Positions 1 through 7,352 of a DNA stretch of 12,881 bases are shown piece by piece. Each line of letters opens with the position of its first letter. Within the stretch, counting starts at the first letter, position 1. The position numbers were made by a program, and so were the translations under genes. Origin of the DNA: Nitrospirota bacterium (GTDB lineage: Bacteria > Nitrospirota_A > Leptospirillia > Leptospirillales > Leptospirillaceae); assembly GCA_027415455.1 (NCBI GenBank), contig DAIBSV010000045.1:1-12881 (forward strand), written 5' to 3'. The notes under the pieces were generated by a model, which did no database searches, was not told the DNA's origin, and was given only the letters and a program-made list of their open reading frames with translations.

Positions 1-413
1 AGAGCCCGTTCTGTGGGATCATCCCCTCCCTTTCGATAGACGGGGGTATTGGTTGTCCAGGACTCATAGGTCCATCCCTTTGGAGACTCCATGCCGATTT
101 TCCGGACCGTCACGGTCGGAAGAGACACTGTGGTCGGAAGATCCCTCCGGCCTGAAAGGTAGAGCGTGACAGAATGAATGGAGAGCATGGATTCATGGGA
201 GGCGGACACGACGGAATAGGCAAAAGGATTCTGGCCTGAGGCAAAGAGATCAGAATCCGCAAATGCGTCGGGACGGAAAAGACCGAACGTCAGGAGTGCG
301 ATCGCAAGGAATCCGATCCTGGTCTTCGGATACAAACGAGAGTTTTGCCATTTTTTATTGGGGGTTTTGTTCCCATTTTTACCGTACGGGCCCATTGCGA
401 CGCTTATCTTCAT
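1..413 (-). CDS. Predicted secreted protein, N-terminal part only (cut by window edge)
   Basis: The reading frame opens at ATG 411-413 (reverse strand), six bases after an AAGGAG ribosome binding site, and stays open to the left edge, giving about 137 residues. The N-terminus is basic and unusually long (about 32 residues). It is followed by a hydrophobic stretch at residues 33-45 and an A-F-A/D-S site near residue 52, which reads as a Sec signal peptide. The visible mature part begins with SDLFASGQNPFAY and is rich in Ser, Thr and beta-type sequence. I do not recognise the family. It starts 27 nt downstream of the small RHH-like gene and is probably cotranscribed with it. Together with the lipoprotein and membrane protein further right, it suggests an envelope or surface module. 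An ATG at codon 7 is a possible alternative start but lacks a good ribosome binding site. Confidence 0.75.
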   Translation of the reverse strand, partial: MKISVAMGPYGKNGNKTPNKKWQNSRLYPKTRIGFLAIALLTFGLFRPDAFADSDLFASGQNPFAYSVVSASHESMLSIHSVTLYLSGRRDLPTTVSLPTVTVRKIGMESPKGWTYESWTTNTPVYRKGGDDPTERA

Positions 414-440
414 CCAAATCTCCTTTCTCTACTATCGTGG

Positions 441-647
441 TCAATGAATACCTGGACCCGTCCGCCAGCTGGAGGGATCAAAACCTTGAGGATTAAGCAG
501 AAAGGTCCGAATCACCCGCTCCTCCTCCGGCGTCACCCACAGGGAGAGCTTCTTTTTTCCCTGGGCCCTCATCTTCGCCGCATGGCGGGCAACTCGGACA
601 GCATTTGCGGACATTGTTTTCTTTCCTGTTTTTTGTCGGCTGGGCAT
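441..647 (-). CDS. Small basic ribbon-helix-helix-like protein (68 aa)
   Basis: I chose ATG 645-647 because GAGGA lies six bases upstream. The same frame is open to 791, but that extra 48-residue segment has a weak ribosome binding site and unconvincing composition. The 68-residue product has a basic N-terminal helix (residues 13-30), then KKKLSLWVTP and the helix EEERVIRTFL. This is a strand followed by a helix, as in the first half of a ribbon-helix-helix (MetJ/Arc-like) fold. The second helix is poorly defined and the tail (GFDPSSWRTGPGIH) is non-helical. The layout [basic helix]-[K-rich]-[strand ending in W-I/V]-[helix] matches the neighbouring gene at 778-1029, so the two look like diverged paralogues. 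Likely role, by inference: DNA-binding regulator or antitoxin-like protein. No toxin partner is recognisable beside it. Confidence 0.7.
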   Translation of the reverse strand: MPSRQKTGKKTMSANAVRVARHAAKMRAQGKKKLSLWVTPEEERVIRTFLLNPQGFDPSSWRTGPGIH

Positions 648-757
648 TGTCTTGTCCTCAAGAGGAATGAATGCCGATGTCTGACGCGCGATTGGATCAA
701 TACGATGTTGACTTCTTCGGCATCGAAGAAAAGCGATATAGTGCGGATCGAGTGCAG

Positions 758-786
758 GGGGGTCTATCGTAATTAGATTAACCCCC
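758..786 (-). other. Imperfect GC-capped hairpin overlapping a stop codon
   Basis: GGGGGT at 758-763 is complementary to ACCCCC at 781-786, with a 17-nt AT-rich loop that includes the TAA stop of the 778-1029 gene. A short TCTA/TAGA pairing could extend it. No T-run follows on the minus strand, so it is not a standard intrinsic terminator. It could attenuate transcription or protect the mRNA end between the two RHH-like genes. The call rests only on visible complementarity. Confidence 0.35.
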
Positions 787-1029
787 TTCATCCGATATAC
801 CCGACTTTTCTAACTTCTCGATGTAGTCTTTAAAAATTTTCTCGACTAAAAGCCTTGATGGCAGGCCCGCGTCCATCGCCAGCTCCTTGATTTTTTCTCC
901 TAAATTCTCATCAATCCAGTATAAAAACTGAGCCTTACCTTCTTTTCTCAGTTTTTCCCGTTGTCGCTTTGCTATCTCTGTATTCGTTAAGGGCTTATCG
1001 CCTATTGTTTTTCTTTTGCGTTCGGCCAT
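778..1029 (-). CDS. Ribbon-helix-helix-like DNA-binding protein (83 aa)
   Basis: The start ATG (1027-1029) follows a GGAGG box by six bases. The protein has a strongly basic N-terminus (residues 3-32), then a strand-like segment AQFLYWID (33-40), a helix (41-54) and a second helix beginning at LPSRLLVEKIF (57-73). This strand-helix-turn-helix order and length fit ribbon-helix-helix regulators of plasmids and phages (CopG/Arc type). No catalytic motif is present. Composition is AT- and Lys-rich compared with the genes to the right. An AT-rich promoter-like element (1041-1060) lies directly upstream, so this gene probably starts its own unit and may repress it. Downstream lies a shorter protein with the same layout. 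Other possibilities are a ParD-like antitoxin or a relaxosome accessory protein; I cannot separate these. Confidence 0.75.
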   Translation of the reverse strand: MAERKRKTIGDKPLTNTEIAKRQREKLRKEGKAQFLYWIDENLGEKIKELAMDAGLPSRLLVEKIFKDYIEKLEKSGISDEGG

Positions 1030-1040
1030 GACTTGCCTCC

Positions 1041-1060
1041 TTTATTATATACATTATACA
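1041..1060 (-). promoter_or_regulatory. AT-rich promoter-like element upstream of RHH gene
   Basis: Read on the minus strand, the element contains TATAAT twice, the first at 1053-1058, and sits 12 nt before the start codon, merging into the GGAGG site. Seventeen of 19 bases match the corresponding AT element upstream of the gene at 12456. No convincing -35 box is visible at the usual distance. The -10-like match is clear, while the assignment as a promoter is inference. Confidence 0.5.
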
Positions 1061-1072
1061 CGGTTGTCCCGT

Positions 1073-1837
1073 TCACATCCCGGGCATCCGGGGTTCCCAA
1101 GGAAAGCCCGTCATGCCTATGCCGGAAACTCCTGTTTCCGGGCTGGAAAAGTCCGGATATGCCGGAACCTTGCCGACAGGAAAATCTTTGTCAATGAAGA
1201 CCGTCACGGTCGTCTTTCCCATTTTGACGCGGGTTTCTTTTCCGGAAACCATAGGAACCAGTTTTGTCAGGATTTTTTCGGAGACACCCTCCGCCTTTTC
1301 AACCGCCGGGTACTCTTTCGCGCAGGGGGTTTGCACCCTCTTGGCAGTATCGGGGACGATTTTTCCGGACCGTGTCCGAATGGTGATTCTTGCGAAGAGA
1401 TCCTTGTTTTTCCGGGTAAACCGGACCGTTCCGGAATCTCCGACCGTCAGGTAAGAAACCTGGGGAAGACACTGGGAGTAAGGGGCAAGACCGCCTCCAA
1501 CGCCAGGGTAGGATCCACTGAGATAGCCGAGAATCTGGGAGGCCGAAAACGATGTGCCGTTCCAATCGATGACACTTCGGACGCGACCCCCATCGTCTCG
1601 ATCGATGGTGACAACCCCGTAAGATTTTTCAGGGGAGGCAAAGGGCGGAAAGCCGCTTGGTCCCCCGCCCATCATTCCGCCCCCAATTTCCAAGCCGTTT
1701 GACGGAGTAGCGGTCTTGATTTTCCCTGTCATCATTCCGGGGTTCACTGCTGGGGCCGGATTTGTGGAGCACCCGGCCAGAAGGACGATGCCAAAAACAC
1801 CTGCGATCATCGAATTTCCAAGAGTCTGTCGTTTCAT
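1073..1837 (-). CDS. Predicted outer-membrane or periplasmic lipoprotein (254 aa)
   Basis: The start is placed at ATG 1835-1837 because AAAAGGAG lies five bases upstream and the protein then begins with a textbook lipoprotein signal peptide. That consists of basic MKRQ, a hydrophobic core at residues 9-20 and a lipobox L-A-G-C with the modified Cys at residue 23. The frame extends further upstream, but that part has no signal character. After the signal comes a Pro/Met/Gly-rich linker (about residues 24-65) and a beta-rich domain with two further cysteines (SQCLP and QTPCAKEYP), which might form a disulfide. The far C-terminus is again Gly/Pro-rich. I do not recognise the family. It differs from short TraV/VirB7 lipoproteins in length, but its place beside a polytopic membrane protein would fit an envelope-spanning complex. 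Confidence 0.75.
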   Translation of the reverse strand: MKRQTLGNSMIAGVFGIVLLAGCSTNPAPAVNPGMMTGKIKTATPSNGLEIGGGMMGGGPSGFPPFASPEKSYGVVTIDRDDGGRVRSVIDWNGTSFSASQILGYLSGSYPGVGGGLAPYSQCLPQVSYLTVGDSGTVRFTRKNKDLFARITIRTRSGKIVPDTAKRVQTPCAKEYPAVEKAEGVSEKILTKLVPMVSGKETRVKMGKTTVTVFIDKDFPVGKVPAYPDFSSPETGVSGIGMTGFPWEPRMPGM

Positions 1838-1901
1838 CTTTACTCCTTTTGGGATCACGGGACATGCTTCCCCTTCCCGTATTATTCTTATTTTCACAAT
1901 C

Positions 1902-2441
1902 TTATCTTGGTGGGGTGAATAGAAATTTGCTATTTCCCATAATGACTTCACAATCATCCTTGTTCCCGTAATTTTCCTTGAGTTGATCGAGATCCGATAT
2001 CGGAAAGAGGACGCCTCCGATCTTGAAGCCCGACTCGTTGGCAAGCATCCGGTCGTCTTTCGACAAAGGAAACATCGGAAAGAGGACAACGGAGACGCCG
2101 GAAGTCCAGCGTCTTTTCACCGATTCGACGAGATTCCGGAAATCCCGGGATGTCACGGTGGCCACGACCTTTCCCGTTCCGGACTTTTCGAGGGCCGCGT
2201 TCCATTCGCCGTCCGTTTGGAGTTCCCCAACGTTATCGCATCCGTCCTGTCTCTCGATGAGATTTGCGATGGCGTTTTTTTGGCTTTCGATAGCGCCAAC
2301 GACCAGAAAAAGGGCGGAGGTCAGTCCTTGAACATTCCAGGAGGGAGACATGCCCCCTTTTGTGGTTCCAAGAGTCATGCGATGATGACTGCCACAGGCT
2401 TCGTTATTTTTGCCAAAAAAACGGGAAATTATAGACAACAT
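1902..2441 (-). CDS. Unrecognised protein (179 aa)
   Basis: ATG 2439-2441 is preceded by AAAGGAGG at seven bases, the best start in the frame. An in-frame ATG at 2516 would add 25 residues, but the purine-rich box there abuts it with no spacing. The N-terminus is moderately basic, then a short hydrophobic stretch (GLTSALFLVVGAI, residues 39-51) could be a membrane anchor. The rest looks globular and alternates strands and helices (for example KVVATVT, GVSVVLFPMFP and a closing KFLFTPP). Cysteines at 16, 68 and 164 form no clear metal site. I cannot assign a family. It lies between the membrane protein gene (172 nt upstream) and the lipoprotein gene (64 nt downstream), so it probably belongs to the same envelope-associated unit. 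Confidence 0.65.
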   Translation of the reverse strand: MLSIISRFFGKNNEACGSHHRMTLGTTKGGMSPSWNVQGLTSALFLVVGAIESQKNAIANLIERQDGCDNVGELQTDGEWNAALEKSGTGKVVATVTSRDFRNLVESVKRRWTSGVSVVLFPMFPLSKDDRMLANESGFKIGGVLFPISDLDQLKENYGNKDDCEVIMGNSKFLFTPPR

Positions 2442-2613
2442 CACAGAGCCTCCTTTAAGGGATAGTGACGACCTAAAAAACGAGCGTTGACGAAGTTTGT
2501 CGAGTTTCTCCGCCATCCTCCTTTCACGATGCCAATGATAGCCTATTAAAAATAGAAGGCCTCTTTTCCACTCATGCGTTGAAAGCCAATACATGGCGGC
2601 CTTCCCGCCCGCT

Positions 2614-3237
2614 CTATACTTCCCTGCGCCTTTTGGTCGATGTTTTCTGCACAATTTGATCAAGTGCCTCACAGAACGATCGGTAAGTCTTGTTTTTGAG
2701 AAAAACCGGGTGCGCCAGCTTCAAGAGAGTCTTTATCCCCATAAAAACGACAAAGATTAATCCAGCGACAACTGTCATAGCAAAATACAAAAAAATGAGA
2801 GAAAACCGGACAAAAAACCAATACCCGACAAAAGCCAGAAACCACAATCCGGCGAAAACAACCGCAACTCCAATTTTTACTTGATCTGTTGCTGACGACA
2901 ACGGAGCCGCGAAAGTCCCGACGACTTGCGATATATGAGCAAGAGACGAAAGAAAGTTTCCGTTTGTTCCATTGGCGATAATAAAAACATCCTTAAAAAA
3001 AACCGGGAACAAGGCCAGATGCTCCCAGCCCTTGGCTCCCATGATCAAGGTGATTCCATAAATAATCCCGAGGACCAGAAACAAAGCTTGCGGAGCTGCT
3101 TTTTCTAAAGAAGGACGACTCACGTAAGCCGAAGAGAGAAGAACAAACCCAGACCAAAAGACGAAACAAACGCAAAGGATCATGGAAAGATCCTTCCACG
3201 AAACCAAAGTATTGACGACGTAATTTTCAACGGACAT
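2614..3237 (-). CDS. Polytopic inner-membrane protein (207 aa)
   Basis: The gene starts at ATG 3235-3237 after GAAGGAG. I see four clear transmembrane segments at about residues 17-38, 48-67, 121-142 and 144-168. There is also an amphipathic stretch at 74-89 and a basic C-terminal tail ending KTSTKRRREV, suggesting a cytoplasmic C-terminus. The central loop (90-120) is Ser/Ala/Asn-rich and is probably periplasmic. No enzymatic motif is visible. The DNA is noticeably more A/T-rich than the helicase gene upstream, which may reflect hydrophobic codons or a different origin. Its place in a run with a lipoprotein and a secreted protein would fit a conjugation channel component or another envelope complex, but no type IV secretion ATPase or VirB signature appears in the window. 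Confidence 0.75.
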   Translation of the reverse strand: MSVENYVVNTLVSWKDLSMILCVCFVFWSGFVLLSSAYVSRPSLEKAAPQALFLVLGIIYGITLIMGAKGWEHLALFPVFFKDVFIIANGTNGNFLSSLAHISQVVGTFAAPLSSATDQVKIGVAVVFAGLWFLAFVGYWFFVRFSLIFLYFAMTVVAGLIFVVFMGIKTLLKLAHPVFLKNKTYRSFCEALDQIVQKTSTKRRREV

Positions 3238-3326
3238 TTTTTCTCCTTCAAGGGGTTACCCTTTAATTCGATTCGGAAGAAGACATCTCCCTCTTCCAGG
3301 CCGGCGAGGCATTGGATATTTCTTGT

Positions 3327-5039
3327 TCACGCCGTCATTTCCGCCGTCCCTCCATGGGTCTTCAAATACTCTTCCGCCAACTTCTTGATCCGGTCCGGAT
3401 CGGTGGCCAGGTCCTCGATCGGATCGGCGTCCGGATCCCGGACTCCCTCGATCTGTCCCTTCTTGATCCCGAGCACGTCGGCCACGACCGGGTCGGACCC
3501 TTCGTCCGCCAGAAGGAAGTAGGCCATGACGGGGGAGTGCTGTCCGTCCCGGAAGACCCGGCCAATGCACTGCTCATGGACCCCGGGGCTCCAGTCGAGT
3601 TCGCCGAAGACAACCGTCGAACCGACAGACTGAAGCCCGTCGAGGCCGGCCCCGGACCGGAGGGAAATAATCAGGACCTTCGCCTCTCCGGAGAGGAAGT
3701 CCTCCTTGGACTGCTCCTTCTCCTTCGGTGTTTCCGAGCCGGTATAGAGGACAGGTTTCAGGTCGGAAAGCTGCTCCATCCAGAGACCATAGACCTCCCG
3801 ATGCCACCCATAGAGGACGACCTTCTCTCCGTTCTCGACCAGGAGCCGGACGAACTGGGCGACATAAGGGGCTTTGGCGATCCCCGTCGCCTGGCGCATG
3901 AGCATGTTGAACTCCTCCGCCGCCCGGAACTTCTCTCCCCGGGCGAGGGGATTCAGGGACAGGATTGTCTTCGCCAGCTCCACGGCAGATCCCTTGATGC
4001 GTTCGAGAGCCTCCGGATCGGACGGAACCGATTCCACGATCCGGGAGAGGGGAGGGAGATCCCTCCCGACATCCTTTTTGGTTCTCCGGAGCATGAGGCC
4101 TTCCCTCCGGAGCCAAGCCCCGAAAGCTTTGGGATCGACAAGTCTTTCGGTCTCGCGATTGTCCATCGAGGGCGTACACCATTCCCGGAGGAATTCCTCG
4201 CGGCTTCCGAGGGATCCCGGAGAAAGAATCTCGAGGATGTTCCAGAACTCCGCCCCGTAGTTGTAGATCGGGGTTCCGGAAAGCCCCAGGCGGTAGTCGG
4301 CCTTCGACGCCAGGAGGCTGGCCGCCGCATATTTGTCGGACTGCCGTCGTCGAAGCTCCTGCGCCTCGTCGAAGATGACGTACCGGACGTGTCCGGCCAG
4401 GGTCTCGGCCCATCCGTGGAGCTTGTGGTAGTTGGAGACGATCACGTCGGGGAAGGGCAGCTTTCCGCCTTTCGTCAGATCGTAGGTTTTTCCGGACTTC
4501 AGGATATGGACAGAGAGATCCGGCGCGAACCGCTTGATCTCGCTCTCCCACTGAGAAGGAAGATGGGTCATCGTCACGACTAGAACCGGAAGACGGCAAG
4601 CCACAGCCATCCCTCCGATCGCGGAGACCGTTTTTCCCAGGCCAAGTTCATCGGCCAGGAGGTAGCCCCTTCGGACATCGAGAAGGGAAACGGCCACTTT
4701 CTGATATTCCCGGAGAGGCAGAGCCAAGTCGATCGAGGGAGGCTCGTATCTCCCTTCGTGAATGGCCAGGACGTGTGTCTCCGTCTTTTTGTGTTCCCGT
4801 GCCCCCTCAAGGAGGATCTTCCTGTCCTTTCTGGACATCTCCATCGGATACCGATCCATGAACCAGAGGAGGTCCCGGCAAGTCTCCGGCGAGACCTGGA
4901 TTGTAATCTTCTCTCCGGCCCGCTGACTGACCCGGGCGAAGACCCGGCGGATCCGGGTCCGGACATGGGGTTCACAGGAAGAGAGAATAAATTCCCGTCC
5001 GTTGTCGCTCGTTCTGAGAGAACCGAAGAGGGGGATCAT
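3327..5039 (-). CDS. SNF2-family DNA helicase/translocase (570 aa)
   Basis: This is a superfamily 2 ATPase of the SNF2 type, which uses ATP to move along duplex DNA and remodel bound protein. The helicase motifs appear in order: LREYQ near residue 113 (Q motif), Walker A ELGLGKT at 131-137, Walker B DEAQ at 224-227 (Q replaces the usual H), LSGTP at 253-257 (motif III), SGAGLDGLQ at 462-470 (motif V) and IGRVFRDGQ at 492-500 with two arginines (motif VI). The N-terminal 110 residues are not recognised and may bind DNA or a partner. There is no nuclease domain. The start ATG overlaps the TGA of the upstream PcfJ-like gene (ATGA), so translation of the pair is probably coupled. Possible roles, by inference, are element replication, transfer or clearing host proteins from DNA. 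Confidence 0.93.
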   Translation of the reverse strand: MIPLFGSLRTSDNGREFILSSCEPHVRTRIRRVFARVSQRAGEKITIQVSPETCRDLLWFMDRYPMEMSRKDRKILLEGAREHKKTETHVLAIHEGRYEPPSIDLALPLREYQKVAVSLLDVRRGYLLADELGLGKTVSAIGGMAVACRLPVLVVTMTHLPSQWESEIKRFAPDLSVHILKSGKTYDLTKGGKLPFPDVIVSNYHKLHGWAETLAGHVRYVIFDEAQELRRRQSDKYAAASLLASKADYRLGLSGTPIYNYGAEFWNILEILSPGSLGSREEFLREWCTPSMDNRETERLVDPKAFGAWLRREGLMLRRTKKDVGRDLPPLSRIVESVPSDPEALERIKGSAVELAKTILSLNPLARGEKFRAAEEFNMLMRQATGIAKAPYVAQFVRLLVENGEKVVLYGWHREVYGLWMEQLSDLKPVLYTGSETPKEKEQSKEDFLSGEAKVLIISLRSGAGLDGLQSVGSTVVFGELDWSPGVHEQCIGRVFRDGQHSPVMAYFLLADEGSDPVVADVLGIKKGQIEGVRDPDADPIEDLATDPDRIKKLAEEYLKTHGGTAEMTA

Positions 5040-6745
5040 ATCGATGAGGCTCCTCGAAAGGGTCGTTCAGACCCGCATTTTTTCCTTCTTGCCTTGAGGT
5101 AGGCGCGATAAGATTCCGTATATCTGAGGGAAATTTCTTCGCCCGCTTTCTTCGCCTCATCGGAAATGACCCCGTTGTACTTTCCGTAATGCTGATCGAC
5201 GATCCATCTCCGGTAGGGGGATAATGCGATTCCGAGCGTCGATCTGTTTCCCTTGCGGTCTTCGAGGGAGAAAACGCGGTAGATTCCCTCAATGCAGCGG
5301 TTGTCGTAGGACCCGACGCAATGGTGCTGGACGTACCCTTCTTTCAGGAGCGCATGGCGGGACGACAGAGGGGAACAGGTCACGCCGTCGATGTCCATGT
5401 CTCCGAGAAGGCTTTTCCAAGCGATATCCTCCCCCCTTGCCGCGACATACTGGATCGCCTGTCGTTCGTGCCAATTGTGAGTGGCGCGTTCGATGGATCG
5501 CCACCCGGCATTTTTGTTCGGGAGTCCCGCCTCCGATCCCTCCCGGTTGAACCAGTCGGCAATGCTTTGGAGACGTATCTCGTTTCTGATCCATGACATG
5601 AGCGCCCTGAATCCATGAGTTTTCCAGATGCGCTCCGACTCGAGAACGAATGCGCGAAAAATCCGACCGATCTGGTCCCGATTGTTCGGCGTCCGAAAAA
5701 AATATCGATGTTCCCGGAGAAGACGTCGCCAGACATGGGAGGGAACGGTTGTCCCGATATTGGCATGGGCGAAAATCTCGATGATGTCCGTGTCGACCCG
5801 CGACGGTCCGCCGCCTCCATTGATCCATTCCGCCACGACCGACATTTTTGCGTTGGCGATCCACCGCCACCCGGACGGGGTGTCGAAGGAACATGTCTTG
5901 TCGGAAAACGGCGTGCGGTCGACCATGGTCGTCTTTCGTCCGTCCCTCACCCAGATTTTCCGCGAGAAGAGATCCATTCTCTTCCAGTGCTCCGGACGGA
6001 TCGAGGCCATGAGAGGCAGAAGATTCCGCGATTCGCGGGAGATGCGCCGGACTTCATCGGCACGGAGAGCCAGCGTGAGGTAGTCGGTAAGGGTCCCGTA
6101 TCGATAGTCGAGAGCCCACGCTGCGCCGAGAAGATCCTTCTCCGCGATGTGCTCGTAGAAAGCCGCCCGAAGGGATCGGGCTCCCGCCTCGCATCCTTTC
6201 GGGTCGAGAAACGCCCGATCTTCGCAAGAGACATCGGCCCCTGATTTCTGGCGGGGCAAATAGCTTCTCATGACGGCATCCCGGACAAGGAAAATCTTGT
6301 CGTTCAGGGGATGGCTCTTGTCGCGGTCGATTTCCGCATATCCGGCGGTATCCAGAGCTTTCGACAGAGACATGCGGACGATATCCTTCCACCAGACGAG
6401 CGACCTTGTGAATTTGACGGGCCAGAGCGGAACGTAAGGCCACCCTGACAGGTCCCTGTCTTCCGTCCAGAGATCCGTTGCAAGATCGCGGCTGAAAGCG
6501 GAAACCCTTCCGTCCGGGAAACGGTCGATCCTCCACAGGTTGCAGATGATCAGTCGCTTGGATCCCTCATCGGAGTCTTCCATACGACAGATCCGAAAGA
6601 TTCCCGAATCTACTGCGTATTGTTTCGTGCGGCGATACATCGCATCGAGGCGGGGATCTCCGAAAATCGTTTTTTTGCCTTTTGCCTCAAGTATCTCAAT
6701 CCCGTTTGCCTCAAGTATCTCAATCCCATTGGATAACGTTTGCAT
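5036..6745 (-). CDS. PcfJ-domain protein (569 aa)
   Basis: I start it at ATG 6743-6745, which has GAGGA five to six bases upstream. The frame runs 49 codons further but without a ribosome binding site, and it would swallow the neighbouring lipoprotein gene. The C-terminal 110 residues carry the PcfJ-type signature: LLKEGYVQHHCVGSY (466-480), then an I-x-R-V-F strand, IALSPYRRWIVDQHYGKYN and helix SDEAKKAGEEIS. PcfJ was named from the Enterococcus conjugative plasmid pCF10, and relatives are common on plasmids and phages, with no settled biochemical role. The first 450 residues are rich in Trp, Arg and Asp and are not recognised. Residues 6-21 contain an exact duplicated octapeptide. The 4-nt overlap with the helicase gene suggests the two proteins work together on DNA. 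Confidence 0.82.
   Translation of the reverse strand: MQTLSNGIEILEANGIEILEAKGKKTIFGDPRLDAMYRRTKQYAVDSGIFRICRMEDSDEGSKRLIICNLWRIDRFPDGRVSAFSRDLATDLWTEDRDLSGWPYVPLWPVKFTRSLVWWKDIVRMSLSKALDTAGYAEIDRDKSHPLNDKIFLVRDAVMRSYLPRQKSGADVSCEDRAFLDPKGCEAGARSLRAAFYEHIAEKDLLGAAWALDYRYGTLTDYLTLALRADEVRRISRESRNLLPLMASIRPEHWKRMDLFSRKIWVRDGRKTTMVDRTPFSDKTCSFDTPSGWRWIANAKMSVVAEWINGGGGPSRVDTDIIEIFAHANIGTTVPSHVWRRLLREHRYFFRTPNNRDQIGRIFRAFVLESERIWKTHGFRALMSWIRNEIRLQSIADWFNREGSEAGLPNKNAGWRSIERATHNWHERQAIQYVAARGEDIAWKSLLGDMDIDGVTCSPLSSRHALLKEGYVQHHCVGSYDNRCIEGIYRVFSLEDRKGNRSTLGIALSPYRRWIVDQHYGKYNGVISDEAKKAGEEISLRYTESYRAYLKARRKKCGSERPFRGASSI
6681..6728. repeat. Two tandem copies of a 24-bp unit within the PcfJ-like gene
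   Basis: Bases 6681-6704 and 6705-6728 are identical except for the last position (G/A). The unit is a multiple of three, so the reading frame survives and the protein gains a second NGIEILEA octapeptide near its N-terminus. Near-identity at the DNA level implies a recent slippage duplication. Confidence 0.9.
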
Positions 6746-6753
6746 GTGTTTCC

Positions 6754-6936
6754 TCACTGGCACGTTGCGATGTGCCCGTCCGGTCGATACTCTACGGTTG
6801 CCCCGGAAGCGAACTGGATATACTCGACTCCCTTGAAGCAGATCTCCTGCGCTCCCTTGAGATGGGCAAGAGACCTGTCGATCTGACCGCATGCCCCAAG
6901 AAAAAACATCAATCCAACAACAATGATCTTTTTCAC
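6754..6936 (-). CDS. Small lipoprotein (60 aa, GTG start)
   Basis: GTG at 6934-6936 follows GGGAGGAAACA, an excellent site, and the product begins directly with a lipoprotein signal: VKK, hydrophobic IIVVGLMFF and lipobox L-G-A-C with the lipidated Cys at residue 16. The upstream-extended frame lacks these features. The mature part is only about 45 residues and ends with CFKGVEYIQFASGATVEY...HIATCQ. In that segment C33 and C59 could pair around a small beta sheet. Short secreted proteins with a similar 'GV-Y-QF-SGATV' core occur on phages and plasmids in my recollection, without a known function. The stop codon is 8 nt before the PcfJ-like start, so the two are probably cotranscribed. Possible roles include surface exclusion or lysis-related functions; nothing here decides between them. 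Confidence 0.72.
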   Translation of the reverse strand: MKKIIVVGLMFFLGACGQIDRSLAHLKGAQEICFKGVEYIQFASGATVEYRPDGHIATCQ

Positions 6937-6998
6937 TGTTTCCTCCCTCAACAGCACGACAGGCTTGAGCGTGATCCTAACTCTCGCTGCTCCTCCGA

Positions 6999-7352
6999 TT
7001 ACACAAGACTCCCGACAAGCCTCAGTCCGTAGACCGGTTTCCCTTCGATCGTCTCCGGCACCCGGGGGATCCATCGGGGAGTCCCGACGACCAGGATCTC
7101 CCGGATGTCATCGTGCCGGGCGTACCGGGAGATCTGTCGGACGAGATCCGGGAGAGATCCCTTGATCTTCACCTCAAGAGCTATCCCGTCGACAAGAAAG
7201 TCCAGGCGGTCTCTTTCGGAAATCGGAAACTCCCGTTGAAAAGGGATCCCGTTCTCCCGGAAGACCTTTTCAAATCCGTCCTGAAGGTCTTTCTCCGTGG
7301 CAAACCGAAACCGAAGACGGGCAAGCGTGGTAATGAGGTCAGGGGATGTCAA
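6999..7352 (-). CDS. PD-(D/E)XK nuclease-like protein (117 aa, TTG start)
   Basis: The TTG at 7350-7352 is preceded by AAGGAG at six to seven bases and lies inside the end of the MazG-like gene (14-nt overlap). The core FQREFPISERDRLDFLVDGIALEVKIKG fits a PD-(D/E)XK site: D51 on one strand, E60-x-K62 on the next, and E27 in the preceding helix. It is followed by a helix with Q73 and R76 (RQISRYARH) and a strand EILVVGTP. This alpha-beta-beta-beta-alpha-beta order is typical of small restriction-endonuclease-like and Holliday-junction-resolvase-like enzymes. The protein has about minimal-domain length and no visible DNA-recognition domain. The substrate could be DNA ends, branched DNA or a repair intermediate; that is unknown. 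Confidence 0.78.
   Translation of the reverse strand: MTSPDLITTLARLRFRFATEKDLQDGFEKVFRENGIPFQREFPISERDRLDFLVDGIALEVKIKGSLPDLVRQISRYARHDDIREILVVGTPRWIPRVPETIEGKPVYGLRLVGSLV

Noticed and set aside
648..791. N-terminal extension of the 441-647 gene to an ATG at 791
   Set aside because: Weak ribosome binding site, overlaps the upstream gene and a hairpin, and the added residues do not look like part of the RHH-like domain. Not fully excluded.
1016..1702. 228-aa plus-strand ORF
   Set aside because: Lies opposite the lipoprotein gene, whose signal peptide and ribosome binding site are convincing; the plus frame has neither.
2442..2613. Possible extra coding sequence (in-frame extension with MYWLSTHEW... 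and MAEKLDKL...)
   Set aside because: The ATG at 2516 directly touches its purine box with no spacing, and the ATG near 2594 has no clear site. The start at 2441 is far better.
3238..3262. Short AAGGG/CCCTT inverted repeat as a terminator after the helicase gene
   Set aside because: Only five base pairs, no T-run, and it merges with the ribosome binding region of the membrane-protein gene.
3312..4583. 423-aa plus-strand ORF
   Set aside because: Antisense shadow of the SNF2 helicase in GC-rich sequence. Arg/Pro/Gly-rich composition and no coherent domain.
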